From: CAVRGQ01 sp963720785
GTDB taxonomy: Bacteria; Actinomycetota; Acidimicrobiia; IMCC26256; DASPTH01
Direction: 5' to 3'
Length of the DNA stretch: 64,000 nt
Assembly (NCBI GenBank): GCA_963720785.1
Contig: CAVRGQ010000008.1
Span: forward strand, 496,001 to 560,000
In this document: piece by piece, positions 1 through 8,280 of the stretch
How the letters are laid out: each line of letters begins with the position of its first letter
How positions within the stretch are numbered: position 1 is the stretch's first letter
The notes under the pieces: model-generated
What the model was told of the DNA's origin: nothing
Database searches by the model: none
Seen by the model: only the letters and a program-made list of their open reading frames with translations
Translations under genes and position numbers: made by a program

Positions 1-2
1 CG

Positions 3-155
3 TCACGCGACTTCCCGATGCTCATCGACCTCTACCTCGACGGCCGCCTCGACCTCGACCGCTTCGTGAGCGAGACCATCGCCCTCGACCAGGTCGAGGA
101 GGCGTTCCACAAGATGGAGCGCGGCCAGGTGCTCCGCTCGGTCGTGGTGCTGTAG
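3..155 (+). CDS. Zinc-type alcohol dehydrogenase, C-terminal end (partial)
   Basis: This is the last 50 residues of a gene that begins before the window. The frame is open from base 3 to the TAG at 153-155. The residues have the closing pattern of medium-chain Zn-dependent alcohol dehydrogenases, with DLDRFVSETIALDQVEEAF followed by a short stretch and RSVVVL at the very end. In that family this segment packs the C-terminal helix and last strand of the catalytic domain. Class III / NDMA- or mycothiol-dependent relatives end the same way, so the substrate cannot be assigned. The next gene is convergent and begins 3 nt after the stop. Confidence 0.75.
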   Translation, partial: SRDFPMLIDLYLDGRLDLDRFVSETIALDQVEEAFHKMERGQVLRSVVVL

Positions 156-158
156 ACC

Positions 159-1697
159 TCAGGCCGCCTTCGTCTGGACGGTGATGCCGTCGTTGCGCAG
201 AAGGAAGGGCTTGCCGCCGAGGATCGTCATGGAGCGCCAGCGATCGGCGAAGAGCGTCGGCGACGGGTTCACGACGGCGGGCAATGACGCGGTGTTCGAC
301 ACGTTGCCCCACGCGTCGAGCGTGTAGTAGCCGAACGCGGCGCCGAACGCACTCACGATCACGACGTCGCGGGCGAGGTCGCTGCCGTAGTACTTGGTCT
401 CGCCGGAACCGACGAGGCCGGTGGTCGCGCTGCCGAACTTGTGCTGGCCGCCGAAGTTGTCGAGCACGAGGTACCCGGCGCCGTCGGGCATCAGTGCGAT
501 CGCGCGCCCGTGGTCCTCGGGCCACGACGGGCTGCCCAGCGCCGCCAGCGGGCCGGTCGCCGCGCTGCCCCACTTCGTGACGTTGCCGAAACCGTCGAGG
601 ATCACGTAGCCCTTGCCGTCGGGGGTGATCGCGATCGACCGGTAGAGATCGTTGCCGGGCGCGTACGGGAACGACACGTTGCCGAGGTTCGCGGGATCCG
701 CGGCCGATCCGAACTTGTAGACGATGCCGACCGCGGTGAGCACCACGTAGCCCTGGCCGTCGGGCATCACCGCGAGGTCGCGGGCGAGGTCCGACGAGAA
801 CTTCGTCGGCGATCCCAGCGCGGGGGCGCCGTTGTAGGCGGTGACGGTGCCGTCGCCGTTGAGCGCGTAGTACCCGCCGCTGATGTTCGCCGCGATGGCC
901 CGGCCGGGCTGGCGCAGGCTCACCGGGCACGGGCCGGCGTCGGTGAGCGCACCGAACGTGAGGCCGTCGGCCGGGCACTGCCCGGGCAGGCCGTTGAACG
1001 TGAGCATCTGGTTGTAGACCTTCAGCACGGCCGTCGAGTAGTCGGGCGCGGTCGCCCAGTTGCCGTTGCCCATGTCGTTCCAGAGCGGGGCGTCGCCCTT
1101 CGCGAAGTAGTGGTCGAAGTTGTACGCGGCGGTCGACGGGTTCGAGCCCCACAGCTCGGGCACCGGCGGGTCGGGGATGTTGCTCACGCGAGAGTTGATG
1201 TCGGCGTAGTTGCGCAACAGCTGCAGCTGCGCGCGAACGCCCGAGAGCGCGCTGGAGAACTGGAAGCCGTTGCCGCACGTGTCGCAGGCGCCGATGCCGG
1301 CAAAGTTGTTGTTGTACGTGCGGACCATGCCGTAGTCGGGGAAGTTGAGCCACGCGGTCTCGACGATGGACTGCGCAAACGCGATGTCGCCGCGCACGTT
1401 GTAGCGGTTGCCCTCGTCGATGAACATCTGCGCGAGCTGCGGCAGCGTCGCGCCGGTGGCGCGGTACGGCAGGGTCGACGGGTCCTTCGCGGTGAAGTAC
1501 GCCACGAGTTGGTCGGCGGTGAGGCGGGCCTGTCCCATCACCGGAACCCCGGCCGAGCCGGGCGAGCCGTCGCTCGGGGGCGGTGCAGGAGGCGCGGGCG
1601 GCAGGCACGCGGCGAGCGCGACGGCCACGACGAGCGCGGCCGCGAGAAGCGGGAGGCGGCGGAGAGGAAGGCGGCGGCGGCGGCGGGACGTCTGCAT
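159..1697 (-). CDS. Lipoprotein glucosaminidase with propeller-like C-terminal repeats
   Basis: I start this protein at the ATG at 1697 (512 aa) because it gives a textbook lipoprotein signal: an Arg-rich n-region, a hydrophobic core and a LAAC lipobox with Cys at about residue 31. A Pro-rich linker follows. Residues about 75-235 resemble the glucosaminidase (LytD/FlgJ-type) fold, with FAQSIVETAWLNF (candidate catalytic Glu) and YNNNFAGIGA. This suggests cleavage of peptidoglycan glycan strands outside the membrane. Residues about 265-510 hold roughly five degenerate units of the type RD(I/L)AxxPDGxGYxVLDxxGNVxxFGSA, which suggests a small beta-propeller that may bind wall polymer. A TTG at 1757 would add 20 residues ahead of the signal and is less likely. 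The 155-bp gap to hisH is divergent. Confidence 0.78.
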   Translation of the reverse strand: MQTSRRRRRLPLRRLPLLAAALVVAVALAACLPPAPPAPPPSDGSPGSAGVPVMGQARLTADQLVAYFTAKDPSTLPYRATGATLPQLAQMFIDEGNRYNVRGDIAFAQSIVETAWLNFPDYGMVRTYNNNFAGIGACDTCGNGFQFSSALSGVRAQLQLLRNYADINSRVSNIPDPPVPELWGSNPSTAAYNFDHYFAKGDAPLWNDMGNGNWATAPDYSTAVLKVYNQMLTFNGLPGQCPADGLTFGALTDAGPCPVSLRQPGRAIAANISGGYYALNGDGTVTAYNGAPALGSPTKFSSDLARDLAVMPDGQGYVVLTAVGIVYKFGSAADPANLGNVSFPYAPGNDLYRSIAITPDGKGYVILDGFGNVTKWGSAATGPLAALGSPSWPEDHGRAIALMPDGAGYLVLDNFGGQHKFGSATTGLVGSGETKYYGSDLARDVVIVSAFGAAFGYYTLDAWGNVSNTASLPAVVNPSPTLFADRWRSMTILGGKPFLLRNDGITVQTKAA

Positions 1698-1851
1698 GGT
1701 CACCAAAGAGATCGGAGCCGCGGAGGCGCCGGTTGAGCCCGTTACGGTAGTTGCCAATGTTGCTGAAGTGGTGACACGGGACCTGAGGGGGCAAAGGGGA
1801 CACGAAACCCTTGCCGGGCCGGGCCGGGCCCTTCGCTACCCTCGGCCCCGC

Positions 1852-2499
1852 ATGATCTCCGTCATCGACTACCGCGCCGGCAACGCCCCGAGCGTGATGT
1901 ACGCCCTGGAGCATCTCGGCCTCCCGGCCCGCCTGGTGGCCACCCCCGGGGAGGTCGCGGGCGCCGAGCGCATCGTGCTTCCGGGCGTGGGCGCCGCCCG
2001 GGCCACCATCGACTCGCTCGAGGAGCAGGACCTCGTCGGCGCCCTGCGCGACCGGGTCCTGGGCGACGGCTTGCCGTTCCTCGGCATCTGCATCGGCCTC
2101 CAGGTGCTGTTCGACCACAGCGACGAGGGCGACGTCGATTGCCTCGGCTTCGTGCCCGGCACCGTGCGCCGCTTCCCCGACACCGGGCGGGTCCCCCAGA
2201 TCGGCTGGAACGCGGTGCGCTTCACCCGTGAGCACCCCGTCACCGCGGGCGTGCCCGACGCGGGGCACTTCTACTTCGTGAACTCCTTCTACTGCGTGCC
2301 CGCCGACCCGGCCGACGCGCTCGGCGTCACCGACTACGGCGTCGAGTTCTGCTCGGTGGTGTCGCGCGGCAACGTGCTCGCCACGCAGTTCCACGCGGAG
2401 AAGAGCGGCGAGCTCGGTCTTTCGCTCCTCCGCAACTTCGCGGATTGGGACGGGCTCGGCGGGGCGGGCTCGGCGGACCAGGAAGACGGAACATGCTGA
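1852..2499 (+). CDS. hisH: HisH-type glutamine amidotransferase
   Basis: This 215-residue class I glutaminase matches the glutaminase subunit of imidazole glycerol phosphate synthase, which feeds ammonia from glutamine to HisF. The nucleophile is Cys80 in FLGICIGLQ, and the partner His181 and Glu183 lie in QFHAEKS, so the triad is complete. Two family signatures differ from what I expect: FYFVNSFYC has Asn144 where the family usually has His, and QFHAEK has Ala for the usual Pro. The gene overlaps hisF by 7 nt (ATG at 2493, TGA at 2497), so the two are surely co-translated. No other histidine gene is nearby. Given the altered partner HisF, a role in another amidation reaction is possible. Confidence 0.85.
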   Translation: MISVIDYRAGNAPSVMYALEHLGLPARLVATPGEVAGAERIVLPGVGAARATIDSLEEQDLVGALRDRVLGDGLPFLGICIGLQVLFDHSDEGDVDCLGFVPGTVRRFPDTGRVPQIGWNAVRFTREHPVTAGVPDAGHFYFVNSFYCVPADPADALGVTDYGVEFCSVVSRGNVLATQFHAEKSGELGLSLLRNFADWDGLGGAGSADQEDGTC

Positions 2500-3284
2500 C
2501 CAAGCGGCTCATCGCCTGCTTCGACGTCGTCAACGGGCGCGTCACCAAGGCACAGCAGTTCCAGGACAACATCGACGTCGCGCCGGCCGAGGAGCTCGCG
2601 CAGACGCTCTACGCGGACCAGATCGACGAGATCGTCTTCTACGACATCAAGGCGAGCGCGGAGAAGCGCAAGATCGATCTCGACACCGTGCGGCGCGTCG
2701 CGCACCACGTGTTCGTGCCGTTCACCGTCGGCGGCGGCATCCGCGACGTGAACGACATGTTCGAGGTGCTCAAGGCCGGCGCGGAGAAGATCTCGGTCGA
2801 CTCGATGGCGGTGCGCAACCCGGAGATCATCCGCGACGGCGCCAACGCGTTCGGTCGGCAGTGTGTGGTGCTCAGCACGCAGGTGAAGCACGTCGGCATC
2901 CGCGACGGCATCCCGAGCGGCTACGAGGTGTTCATCGACGGCGCCCGCCTCGCCACCGGCCTCGACGCGCTCGACTGGGTGCGTCGTGGTGAAGAGCTCG
3001 GCGCCGGCGAGATCGTCGTGAACTCGATCGACAAGGACGGCACCGCCTCCGGCTACGACCTCGACATCACCCGTGCGGTCGCCGACGCCGTCAACGTCCC
3101 CGTCATCGCGTCCGGCGGCGCCGGCAACGTCGACCACATCGCCGACGGCCTCACCGCCGGCGGCGCCTCCGCCGCCATCATCTCCAGCATCCTCTACTCC
3201 CCGAGACTCGAGCAGAACATCGGCGTCAAAGAATTGAAGCAATCGCTCCTGGGCAAAGGCGTCCCCATGCGCCCCTACCTGTAG
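2493..3284 (+). CDS. hisF: HisF-type cyclase with a substituted catalytic residue
   Basis: A 263-residue (beta-alpha)8 barrel of the HisF family, which normally closes the imidazole ring and releases AICAR using ammonia from HisH. Both phosphate-binding halves are present: FTVGGGIR near residue 80 and VIASGGAG in the second half. Asp11 (CFDV) and Lys19 are kept. In Thermotoga numbering, which fits without gaps, the general acid/base Asp130 is Gln here (VVLSTQVKHV), Asn103 is Asp (ISVDS) and Thr53 is Lys (YDIKAS). The bases at the site (agc acg cag gtg aag) leave no doubt about the reading. It may be the organism's only HisF with altered chemistry, or a paralogue serving another amidation pathway. 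The fold is certain; the reaction is not. Confidence 0.82.
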   Translation: MLTKRLIACFDVVNGRVTKAQQFQDNIDVAPAEELAQTLYADQIDEIVFYDIKASAEKRKIDLDTVRRVAHHVFVPFTVGGGIRDVNDMFEVLKAGAEKISVDSMAVRNPEIIRDGANAFGRQCVVLSTQVKHVGIRDGIPSGYEVFIDGARLATGLDALDWVRRGEELGAGEIVVNSIDKDGTASGYDLDITRAVADAVNVPVIASGGAGNVDHIADGLTAGGASAAIISSILYSPRLEQNIGVKELKQSLLGKGVPMRPYL

Positions 3285-3297
3285 ACCACACTCGCTC

Positions 3298-3320
3298 GTC
3301 GACTCCCAGCGGGAGTCGAC
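3298..3320. terminator. Perfect 10-bp hairpin after hisF
   Basis: A 10-bp perfect inverted repeat (GTCGACTCCC, loop AGC, GGGAGTCGAC) begins 14 nt after the hisF stop and lies between the convergent hisF and rsfS ends. It has no T-run, as is common in high-GC actinobacteria. Its position suggests bidirectional termination. Confidence 0.6.
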
Positions 3321-3364
3321 GGCAGCGACGGCGACGCAGAAGAGCGAGGAGTGAGGACCCGCGC

Positions 3365-3751
3365 CTACGGCGCGGCGACCGGGGACGGCTCGGGCGACCA
3401 GTCGATCCTGGTGGCGTCTGACCAGAGGCGGTCGAGGTCGTAGAAGGCGCGGGTTTCGTCGACGAAGACGTGGACGATGAAGTCGCCGTAGTCCATGAGG
3501 ACCCAGGTGGCGTCGGCGAGGCCTTCGACGGCGCGCGGCCCTTCGTCGTCGGTGATCTTGAGCGTGAGCTCGATCTCGTCGACGATGGTGCGGACCTGGC
3601 GCAGGTTCGTGGCGCTGACGAGTACGAACACCTCGGTGATCGAGATGATCTCGCCGACGTCGAGCACGACGATGTCGGTGCCCTTCTTGTCGGCTGCGGC
3701 CTGCGCGGCGACCCCGGCCCGGCGGACGGAATCAGGGGTCGGCGTCGTCAT
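3365..3751 (-). CDS. rsfS: Ribosome silencing factor RsfS
   Basis: This 128-residue protein matches RsfS (Iojap/DUF143), which binds ribosomal protein L14 and blocks 50S-30S joining in starved cells. Typical landmarks are DIVVLDV near the N-terminus, ITEVFVLVSATNLRQVRTIVDEI in the middle (one family-typical block, split across two helices and a strand) and the tail WVLMDYGDFIVHVF followed by FYDLDRLW. It sits directly behind nadD, its usual actinobacterial neighbour, and the two overlap by 4 nt (ATGA at 3748-3751). The C-terminus is slightly longer than in many homologues and ends in a Pro/Ala tail. Confidence 0.93.
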   Translation of the reverse strand: MTTPTPDSVRRAGVAAQAAADKKGTDIVVLDVGEIISITEVFVLVSATNLRQVRTIVDEIELTLKITDDEGPRAVEGLADATWVLMDYGDFIVHVFVDETRAFYDLDRLWSDATRIDWSPEPSPVAAP

Positions 3752-4353
3752 CGAAGCTCAGTGTAGAGGCCGTGCGCGGCGATCTCGCGCACGACTTCCG
3801 AGGGCACGAGGCCGTCGATGGGCCGTCCCGCGCCGAGGCGCTCCCGGATCTCGCTCGACGACACGTCGAGGCGAGGGATGGCGACCCGCTCCACGGCCCA
3901 GCCGGGGCCGGGCGGGGAGGCGTGCTGGTCGCCGGCCCGTTCGACCACCACGACCGTGGCGAGGTCGCGGGTGTCGTCGAGGCGCCGCCACGTGGGCATG
4001 TTGGCCACGGCGTCGGCCCCGAGGATCAGGAAGAGTTCACGCTGCGGGCCTGCGAGCGACTCGAGCGTGTCGGCGGTGACCGAGGCGGTCCCCCGGACGA
4101 TCTCGAGGTCGGAGGCCTCCACACCGGCGACGCCCTCCACTGCGGCCTGCGCGAGCAGGAGGCGGGTGGCGGCGTCGGCCACGACCTTGCCCCGCTTCTG
4201 CCAGGGGTCCCCGGCCACGACGAGCAGCACCCGGTCGAGGCCGAGGGCGTGGCGGCACTCGGTGGCGACCACCACATGGCCGACGTGGACCGGGTCGAAG
4301 GTGCCGCCGTACACGCCGATCCGCTCGGCCCGCTGGCCGGATTGACCGCTCAT
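3748..4353 (-). CDS. nadD: Nicotinate-nucleotide adenylyltransferase
   Basis: A 201-residue NadD that adenylates nicotinate mononucleotide in NAD synthesis. The N-terminus shows the nucleotidyltransferase signature GGTFDPVHVGH, and the second signature, VSSSEIRERL near residue 170, binds the ATP phosphates. A glycine-rich ILGADAVANMPTW segment lies between them. The gene overlaps rsfS by 4 nt and is the first gene of this short operon. It diverges from the ACT-domain gene at 4449 across a 95-bp gap that should hold promoters for both sides; I could not pick convincing boxes there. Confidence 0.93.
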   Translation of the reverse strand: MSGQSGQRAERIGVYGGTFDPVHVGHVVVATECRHALGLDRVLLVVAGDPWQKRGKVVADAATRLLLAQAAVEGVAGVEASDLEIVRGTASVTADTLESLAGPQRELFLILGADAVANMPTWRRLDDTRDLATVVVVERAGDQHASPPGPGWAVERVAIPRLDVSSSEIRERLGAGRPIDGLVPSEVVREIAAHGLYTELR

Positions 4354-4448
4354 CGCCGGGATTCTACGGGTGGTCCGGAACGGCCCCTCTTCACCGGGCC
4401 GTCCTTCGGGCGAAACATTGCCGTCATGTCGGTCAATAGGCTGAACCC

Positions 4449-5099
4449 ATGAGCGAGGAACCCCTCCACGTGCTCGTGCGCGTCTGGCTGCCCGACCGTC
4501 CCGGTGCGCTCGGTCTCGTGGCGTCGCGCATCGGTGCCGTCGACGGCGACATCGTCGGCATCGACGTGCTCGAGCACGGCGACGGGGTCGCGGTCGACGA
4601 ATTCGCGGTGTTGCTGCGGCGGTCGGTGTCGCTCGATCTGCTCGTGCGCGAGATCCTCGAGGTCGACGGCACCACGGTCGAACAGGTCCGCACGATCGAG
4701 CACTTCCCCGATCCCCGCCTCGACGCGCTCGAATCGGCCGCGTCGCTCGCGAGCGCGGGCAGCGCGCCCGAGCTCCAGCAGGTGCTGGTCGAGCACAGCC
4801 GCGACGAGTTCCTCGCCGACTGGAGCGTGCTGGTGTCGGGTGGAGCAGTGCTCACCACGGCCGGCGAGTCCACCATGGAGTACTCGATGATCGAGGCGCT
4901 GGTCGCGGGGTTCGCGGCGTCGCCCAAGGTCGCCGACGGCACCACCGGGCCCGACGACCTCGCGCTCGCCGCGCTGCCCATCCACGACTCGGTGCTGCTC
5001 GTGAGCCGCGCCGGGCACTCGTTCCGTCGCCGCGAGCGGGCACAGCTCCTCGCGCTCGCGGGCATCGCCGACCGCCTCTGGTCGCTCGTCACGCCCTAG
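4449..5099 (+). CDS. ACT-domain protein with a GAF-like C-terminal half
   Basis: A 216-residue cytosolic protein. Residues about 6-80 form an ACT domain: LVRVWLPDRPGALGLVASRIGAVDGDIVGIDV has the usual (strand)-DRPG-(helix) ligand-binding layout, written here in two known halves. The C-terminal half (about residues 95-216) has an alternating strand/helix pattern like a GAF or response-type sensor (DWSVLVSGGAVL, then SVLLVSRAGHSFRRRERAQL). Such proteins bind amino acids or other small ligands and often act as regulators, but no output domain is present. It stands alone between nadD and the photolyase, so the context gives no ligand. Confidence 0.7.
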   Translation: MSEEPLHVLVRVWLPDRPGALGLVASRIGAVDGDIVGIDVLEHGDGVAVDEFAVLLRRSVSLDLLVREILEVDGTTVEQVRTIEHFPDPRLDALESAASLASAGSAPELQQVLVEHSRDEFLADWSVLVSGGAVLTTAGESTMEYSMIEALVAGFAASPKVADGTTGPDDLALAALPIHDSVLLVSRAGHSFRRRERAQLLALAGIADRLWSLVTP

Positions 5100-5134
5100 G
5101 GCCATCCACCGGCGTACGCCGGTAGCGTCTCCCC

Positions 5135-6511
5135 ATGAGCTGTGCCGTCGTGGTCTTCACGCGCGACCTGCGCGTGGACGACCATCCCGCGTTGGCCGCC
5201 GCGGCCCGCGCCGCCGACACCGTCGTCCCGCTGTTCGTGTTCGACGACGCCATCCTCGGCTCGTCGTTCAACCGGCCGAACCGCACCGGCTTCCTGCTCG
5301 AGTCGCTCACCGACCTCGACGGGCACCTACGCGCGCTCGGCGCCGCGCTGGTGGTGCGGCGCGGCGACTGGATCGCCGAGGTCGCCGCAATGGTGCGGGC
5401 GACGGGCGCGGCGAGCGTGCACGTGAGCGGCGACGTGAGCGCCTACGCGCAGCAGCGGGAGGCGAGGCTGCGCGCTTCCGGCGCGGACCACGGGTTCCGC
5501 GTCGAGATCGCGCCCGGCGTCACGGTGGTCGAACCGGGCGCGTTGCGACCGGGCAGCGGTGCCGCCAAACCGAATGCGGGGGCTGACGACCACTACAAGG
5601 TGTTCACGCCGTACTGGCGCAGGTGGGCGGCCACCGAGACGCGGCCGCTCGCGAAGCGGCCGTCGCGCCTTGCGCTGCCCGCCGGTCTGGAACCGGGTCG
5701 GCTGCCCGCGCTCGGCGAGCTCGTGAGCGGCGACCGCTCCCCCGACTGCGCGCCGGGCGGCACCACCGAGGCACACGGTCTCGTCGACACCTGGGTGCAC
5801 GGCGGCCTGCGCGACTACGAGGCGCGCCACGACGACCTCCCCGGCGACGCCACTTCTCGCTTGTCACCGCACCTGCACTTCGGCACGGTGTCCCCCGGGG
5901 AGATCGCGGCAGCCGCCGCCGGTCGCGACGGCGCCGAACCGTTCCTCCGCCAACTGTGCTGGCGCGACTTCTACACGCAAATCCTCGCCGCCCGTCCCGA
6001 CGCCGCGTGGGCCGACTACCGCGAGCGCGCCCGTCGAGAATGGCGCGACGACCCCGACGCGTTGGCCGCGTGGAAAGCGGGCCGTACCGGCTATCCCGTC
6101 GTCGACGCGGGCATGCGCCAGCTCGCGCAGGAAGGCTTCGTGCACAACCGCGCGCGCATGATCGTCGCGTCGTTCCTCACCAAGGACCTGTACGTCGACT
6201 GGCGCGAGGGCGCCCGCCACTACCTCGACCTGCTCCTCGACGGCGACCTCGCCAACAACAACCTCAACTGGCAGTGGGTCGCGGGCACCGGCACCGACAC
6301 CAACCCGCACCGCATCTTCAACCCGACGGTGCAGGGCAAGCGCTTCGACCCCGATGGCGAGTACGTGCGCCGCTACGTCCCCGAACTCGCTGCGCTGCGG
6401 GGCGCCGCCACCCACGAGCCCGACGCGGGCGTGCGGCGCGCCTACGACTACCCCGCTCCCATCGTCGACCACCACCTGGCCATCGAGCAGTACCAGCAAC
6501 GCCGCGGCTAG
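5135..6511 (+). CDS. phr: Deoxyribodipyrimidine photolyase
   Basis: A 458-residue light-driven DNA repair enzyme that splits cyclobutane pyrimidine dimers using FADH-. The N-terminal Rossmann-type domain (VVVFTRDLRVDDHPAL) would hold the antenna pigment. The C-terminal helical domain carries the FAD pocket: SRLSPHLHFGTVSP, the Trp-rich LCWRDFYTQIL, GYPVVDAGMRQL and the DLANNNLNWQW block, then NPHRIFNPTVQGKRFDPDGEY at the end (seen as two adjacent short motifs). All are typical of class I CPD photolyases. The start is the ATG at 5135, 35 nt after the ACT gene. The insertion sequence at about 6540-8280 lies directly downstream. Confidence 0.95.
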   Translation: MSCAVVVFTRDLRVDDHPALAAAARAADTVVPLFVFDDAILGSSFNRPNRTGFLLESLTDLDGHLRALGAALVVRRGDWIAEVAAMVRATGAASVHVSGDVSAYAQQREARLRASGADHGFRVEIAPGVTVVEPGALRPGSGAAKPNAGADDHYKVFTPYWRRWAATETRPLAKRPSRLALPAGLEPGRLPALGELVSGDRSPDCAPGGTTEAHGLVDTWVHGGLRDYEARHDDLPGDATSRLSPHLHFGTVSPGEIAAAAAGRDGAEPFLRQLCWRDFYTQILAARPDAAWADYRERARREWRDDPDALAAWKAGRTGYPVVDAGMRQLAQEGFVHNRARMIVASFLTKDLYVDWREGARHYLDLLLDGDLANNNLNWQWVAGTGTDTNPHRIFNPTVQGKRFDPDGEYVRRYVPELAALRGAATHEPDAGVRRAYDYPAPIVDHHLAIEQYQQRRG

Positions 6512-6828
6512 CAACCGTCCCGTTTGTCAAGGTGGTGTCGGGGCGCGTTGATCCGTGTGGTGGTCGGGTCTTGTCCTCGCCGTGAGGCGAGCGGGCGGCG
6601 TCCCTGCGGTGCTCGCTGACATACGCGAGCTCGCCTTGGGCGGCTCAGGCAACCACGTGCGCACTCGCTCGATGGGAGGGGCCGGGCGTCTTGCTAGCGG
6701 CGCAGTCCCGCGGGTGCGGGCTGCATAGCTGTAACGACGTCGGTCCCGGCCCCCGCCGCCGAGCTCGCCTGGAGGCGAGGAGTTGTTCGTTTGGGCGTGC
6801 CGGTCCATGGTGGTGGCCGGCGGGCGGG
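6512..6828 (-). other. Structured non-coding flank of the IS110 element
   Basis: These 317 bases between the photolyase stop and the transposase stop hold no credible gene. They carry three stem-loops built on the same core: CTCGCC-GTGA-GGCGAG at 6576-6591, GAGC(T)CGCC-TTG-GGCGGCTC at 6627-6646, and CTCGCC-TGGA-GGCGAG at 6764-6779. On the transposase strand this is the downstream flank. In IS110/IS1111-family elements a non-coding flank encodes the bridge (seek) RNA that guides recombination, so this stretch is a candidate for it. I cannot define its ends or guide loops. Confidence 0.4.
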
Positions 6829-8280
6829 TTACGTCGTTCTGGTGGGCCGGCCTCCGGTCTTCGCCATGACGGACCCGTCCGCCGCTGCGGCAGCCCATCG
6901 TTTCGAGTCGTAGGGAGCTTGTGAACGCAGCATCGCGAACGCGAGCCGGTGCGCGCGGTGACCGACCGCGACCGCGGCAACCGCAGGGCGTTTGCCGCTG
7001 CTGCGAAGTCGTTGTCGGTAGGCAGCGAAGTCGGTGTCGTGGCCAGCGAGGCCGCGGCCGAGTTCGAGAATCGAGGATCGCAGCTCGACGGAGCCTTCAC
7101 GGCTGATGTGTTGACCGCCTCGGCGGCGACCAGCCGACGAGTACTCCGCCGGCACGAGCCCTGACGCGCGGTACGCGGCGGCCGCGTTCGGGAACCGGAA
7201 CGGGTCCCCGATGGCAGCGCCATACGCGCTGGCGCGGACCACACCGACACCAGGCAACGAGATCAGCACACGAGCAGGTGTCGCGTCGAGCACTTCGGTG
7301 AGCTGGTCCTCGGCTCGGCCGATCTCCGCGTCGATGGCATCGAGGAGCGCGACGTCGGCCGCAAGGAGCGCTGCGACCGGTGCTCGCTCTGCGATCGGGA
7401 GACGCAACGCCGTCTTCGCCGCCTCGATGACCTGGTCGGCCTTACGCCGTTGCAGCACCACGCCTCGCCGGGCAACGAAGCGTCGCAGGCCCTCGGAGCC
7501 GAGTCGTCGGATCCGATCGGGATCAGCGACGTCGCGCACGATCACCCGACCGGCTTTGGAACGCAAGATCCCATCGAAACAAGCTCCCAGACCGGGAAAC
7601 ACGAGATCGAGGTGACCCTGCACCTGATTCGACAGCGCGACATGCGCAGCGACCTTGCGGCGACGATGCGCCACCCACGCCACCTGTGCCGCCATCGCTT
7701 CGTCACGAATCTGCGGTCGACGGCCCGCGCCACGAACCAACAGCTCGGCCATCGCACCCAGATCACGCTCGTCGCTCTTCAACCGGCGGAGCAACTGCTG
7801 TGCCCGCGCCTGCTTCACCGCCGCCGGGTTCAACTCGACAACCTCGACCCCACCAGCCCGGAGCCGAGCCACCAGCGTTCGGTGATAGTGCCCGGCTGAC
7901 TCGACACCCACCCGGCACACCACCGCGTCGCGACTGCTCACCGCGGCATTGATCGCGCTCAGCAACCCATGGACCCCAGGCTCGTCGAGCCTGAACTCGA
8001 ACGGCGCGACGACGACCTCGCCATGATGGTCAGCGACCAAAGCCATCGCTGACCACTTCCCAACATCGACCGGCACCGCGAGACACCGCTGCGGATCGAC
8101 GCTACGGACCCGCGCCATGAACTCGCCCTGAAGATCACCGCCAACGAATCGCACACACCACCTCCCGTGAAGACGACACTCCACGATCGGCCCCCGCCAC
8201 TCACACGCGGTGGACCCTCAGAGGCGGTGTATCAGCTGTAGTTCCCCGCCCGAGCCCCGGATTTGCCCAGATCGGGTGTG
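6540..8280 (-). mobile_element. IS110-family insertion sequence (ends approximate)
   Basis: One IS110-type transposase with non-coding flanks on both sides has been placed between the photolyase and the CFA-synthase-like gene. IS110 elements lack conventional terminal inverted repeats, so the ends cannot be fixed by eye and the coordinates are only approximate. A short shared word (TGATCC with G-rich downstream bases) occurs at both outer flanks, near 6550 and 8280, and may mark the crossover cores. Neither neighbouring gene is interrupted. Confidence 0.6.
6829..8118 (-). CDS. IS110-family transposase (DEDD recombinase)
   Basis: I use the ATG at 8118 (429 aa), which has AGGGCGA just upstream; a GTG at 8184 would add 22 residues. 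The N-terminal RuvC-like domain begins CLAVPVDVGKW with the first acidic residue (Asp18), and VGVESAGHYHRTL (Glu) and LKSDERDLGAMAELL (Asp-Asp) follow, completing a DEDD set. The C-terminal transposase_20-type domain carries SLPGVGVVRASAYGAAIGDP and HISREGS, whose Ser (about residue 343) is the expected nucleophile. The gene is uninterrupted, so the element may be active. Its base composition is like its surroundings. Confidence 0.92.
   Translation of the reverse strand: MARVRSVDPQRCLAVPVDVGKWSAMALVADHHGEVVVAPFEFRLDEPGVHGLLSAINAAVSSRDAVVCRVGVESAGHYHRTLVARLRAGGVEVVELNPAAVKQARAQQLLRRLKSDERDLGAMAELLVRGAGRRPQIRDEAMAAQVAWVAHRRRKVAAHVALSNQVQGHLDLVFPGLGACFDGILRSKAGRVIVRDVADPDRIRRLGSEGLRRFVARRGVVLQRRKADQVIEAAKTALRLPIAERAPVAALLAADVALLDAIDAEIGRAEDQLTEVLDATPARVLISLPGVGVVRASAYGAAIGDPFRFPNAAAAYRASGLVPAEYSSAGRRRGGQHISREGSVELRSSILELGRGLAGHDTDFAAYRQRLRSSGKRPAVAAVAVGHRAHRLAFAMLRSQAPYDSKRWAAAAADGSVMAKTGGRPTRTT

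Noticed and set aside
1698..1851. A promoter for hisH from TTGCCG (1811) and TACCCT (1837)
   Set aside because: The spacing is 20 bases, too long for a standard promoter, and both hexamers are weak in this GC-rich context.
4354..4448. A sigma-type promoter in the nadD / ACT gap
   Set aside because: TTGCCG and TAGGCT are present but only about 13 bases apart, so I could not support either as a pair.
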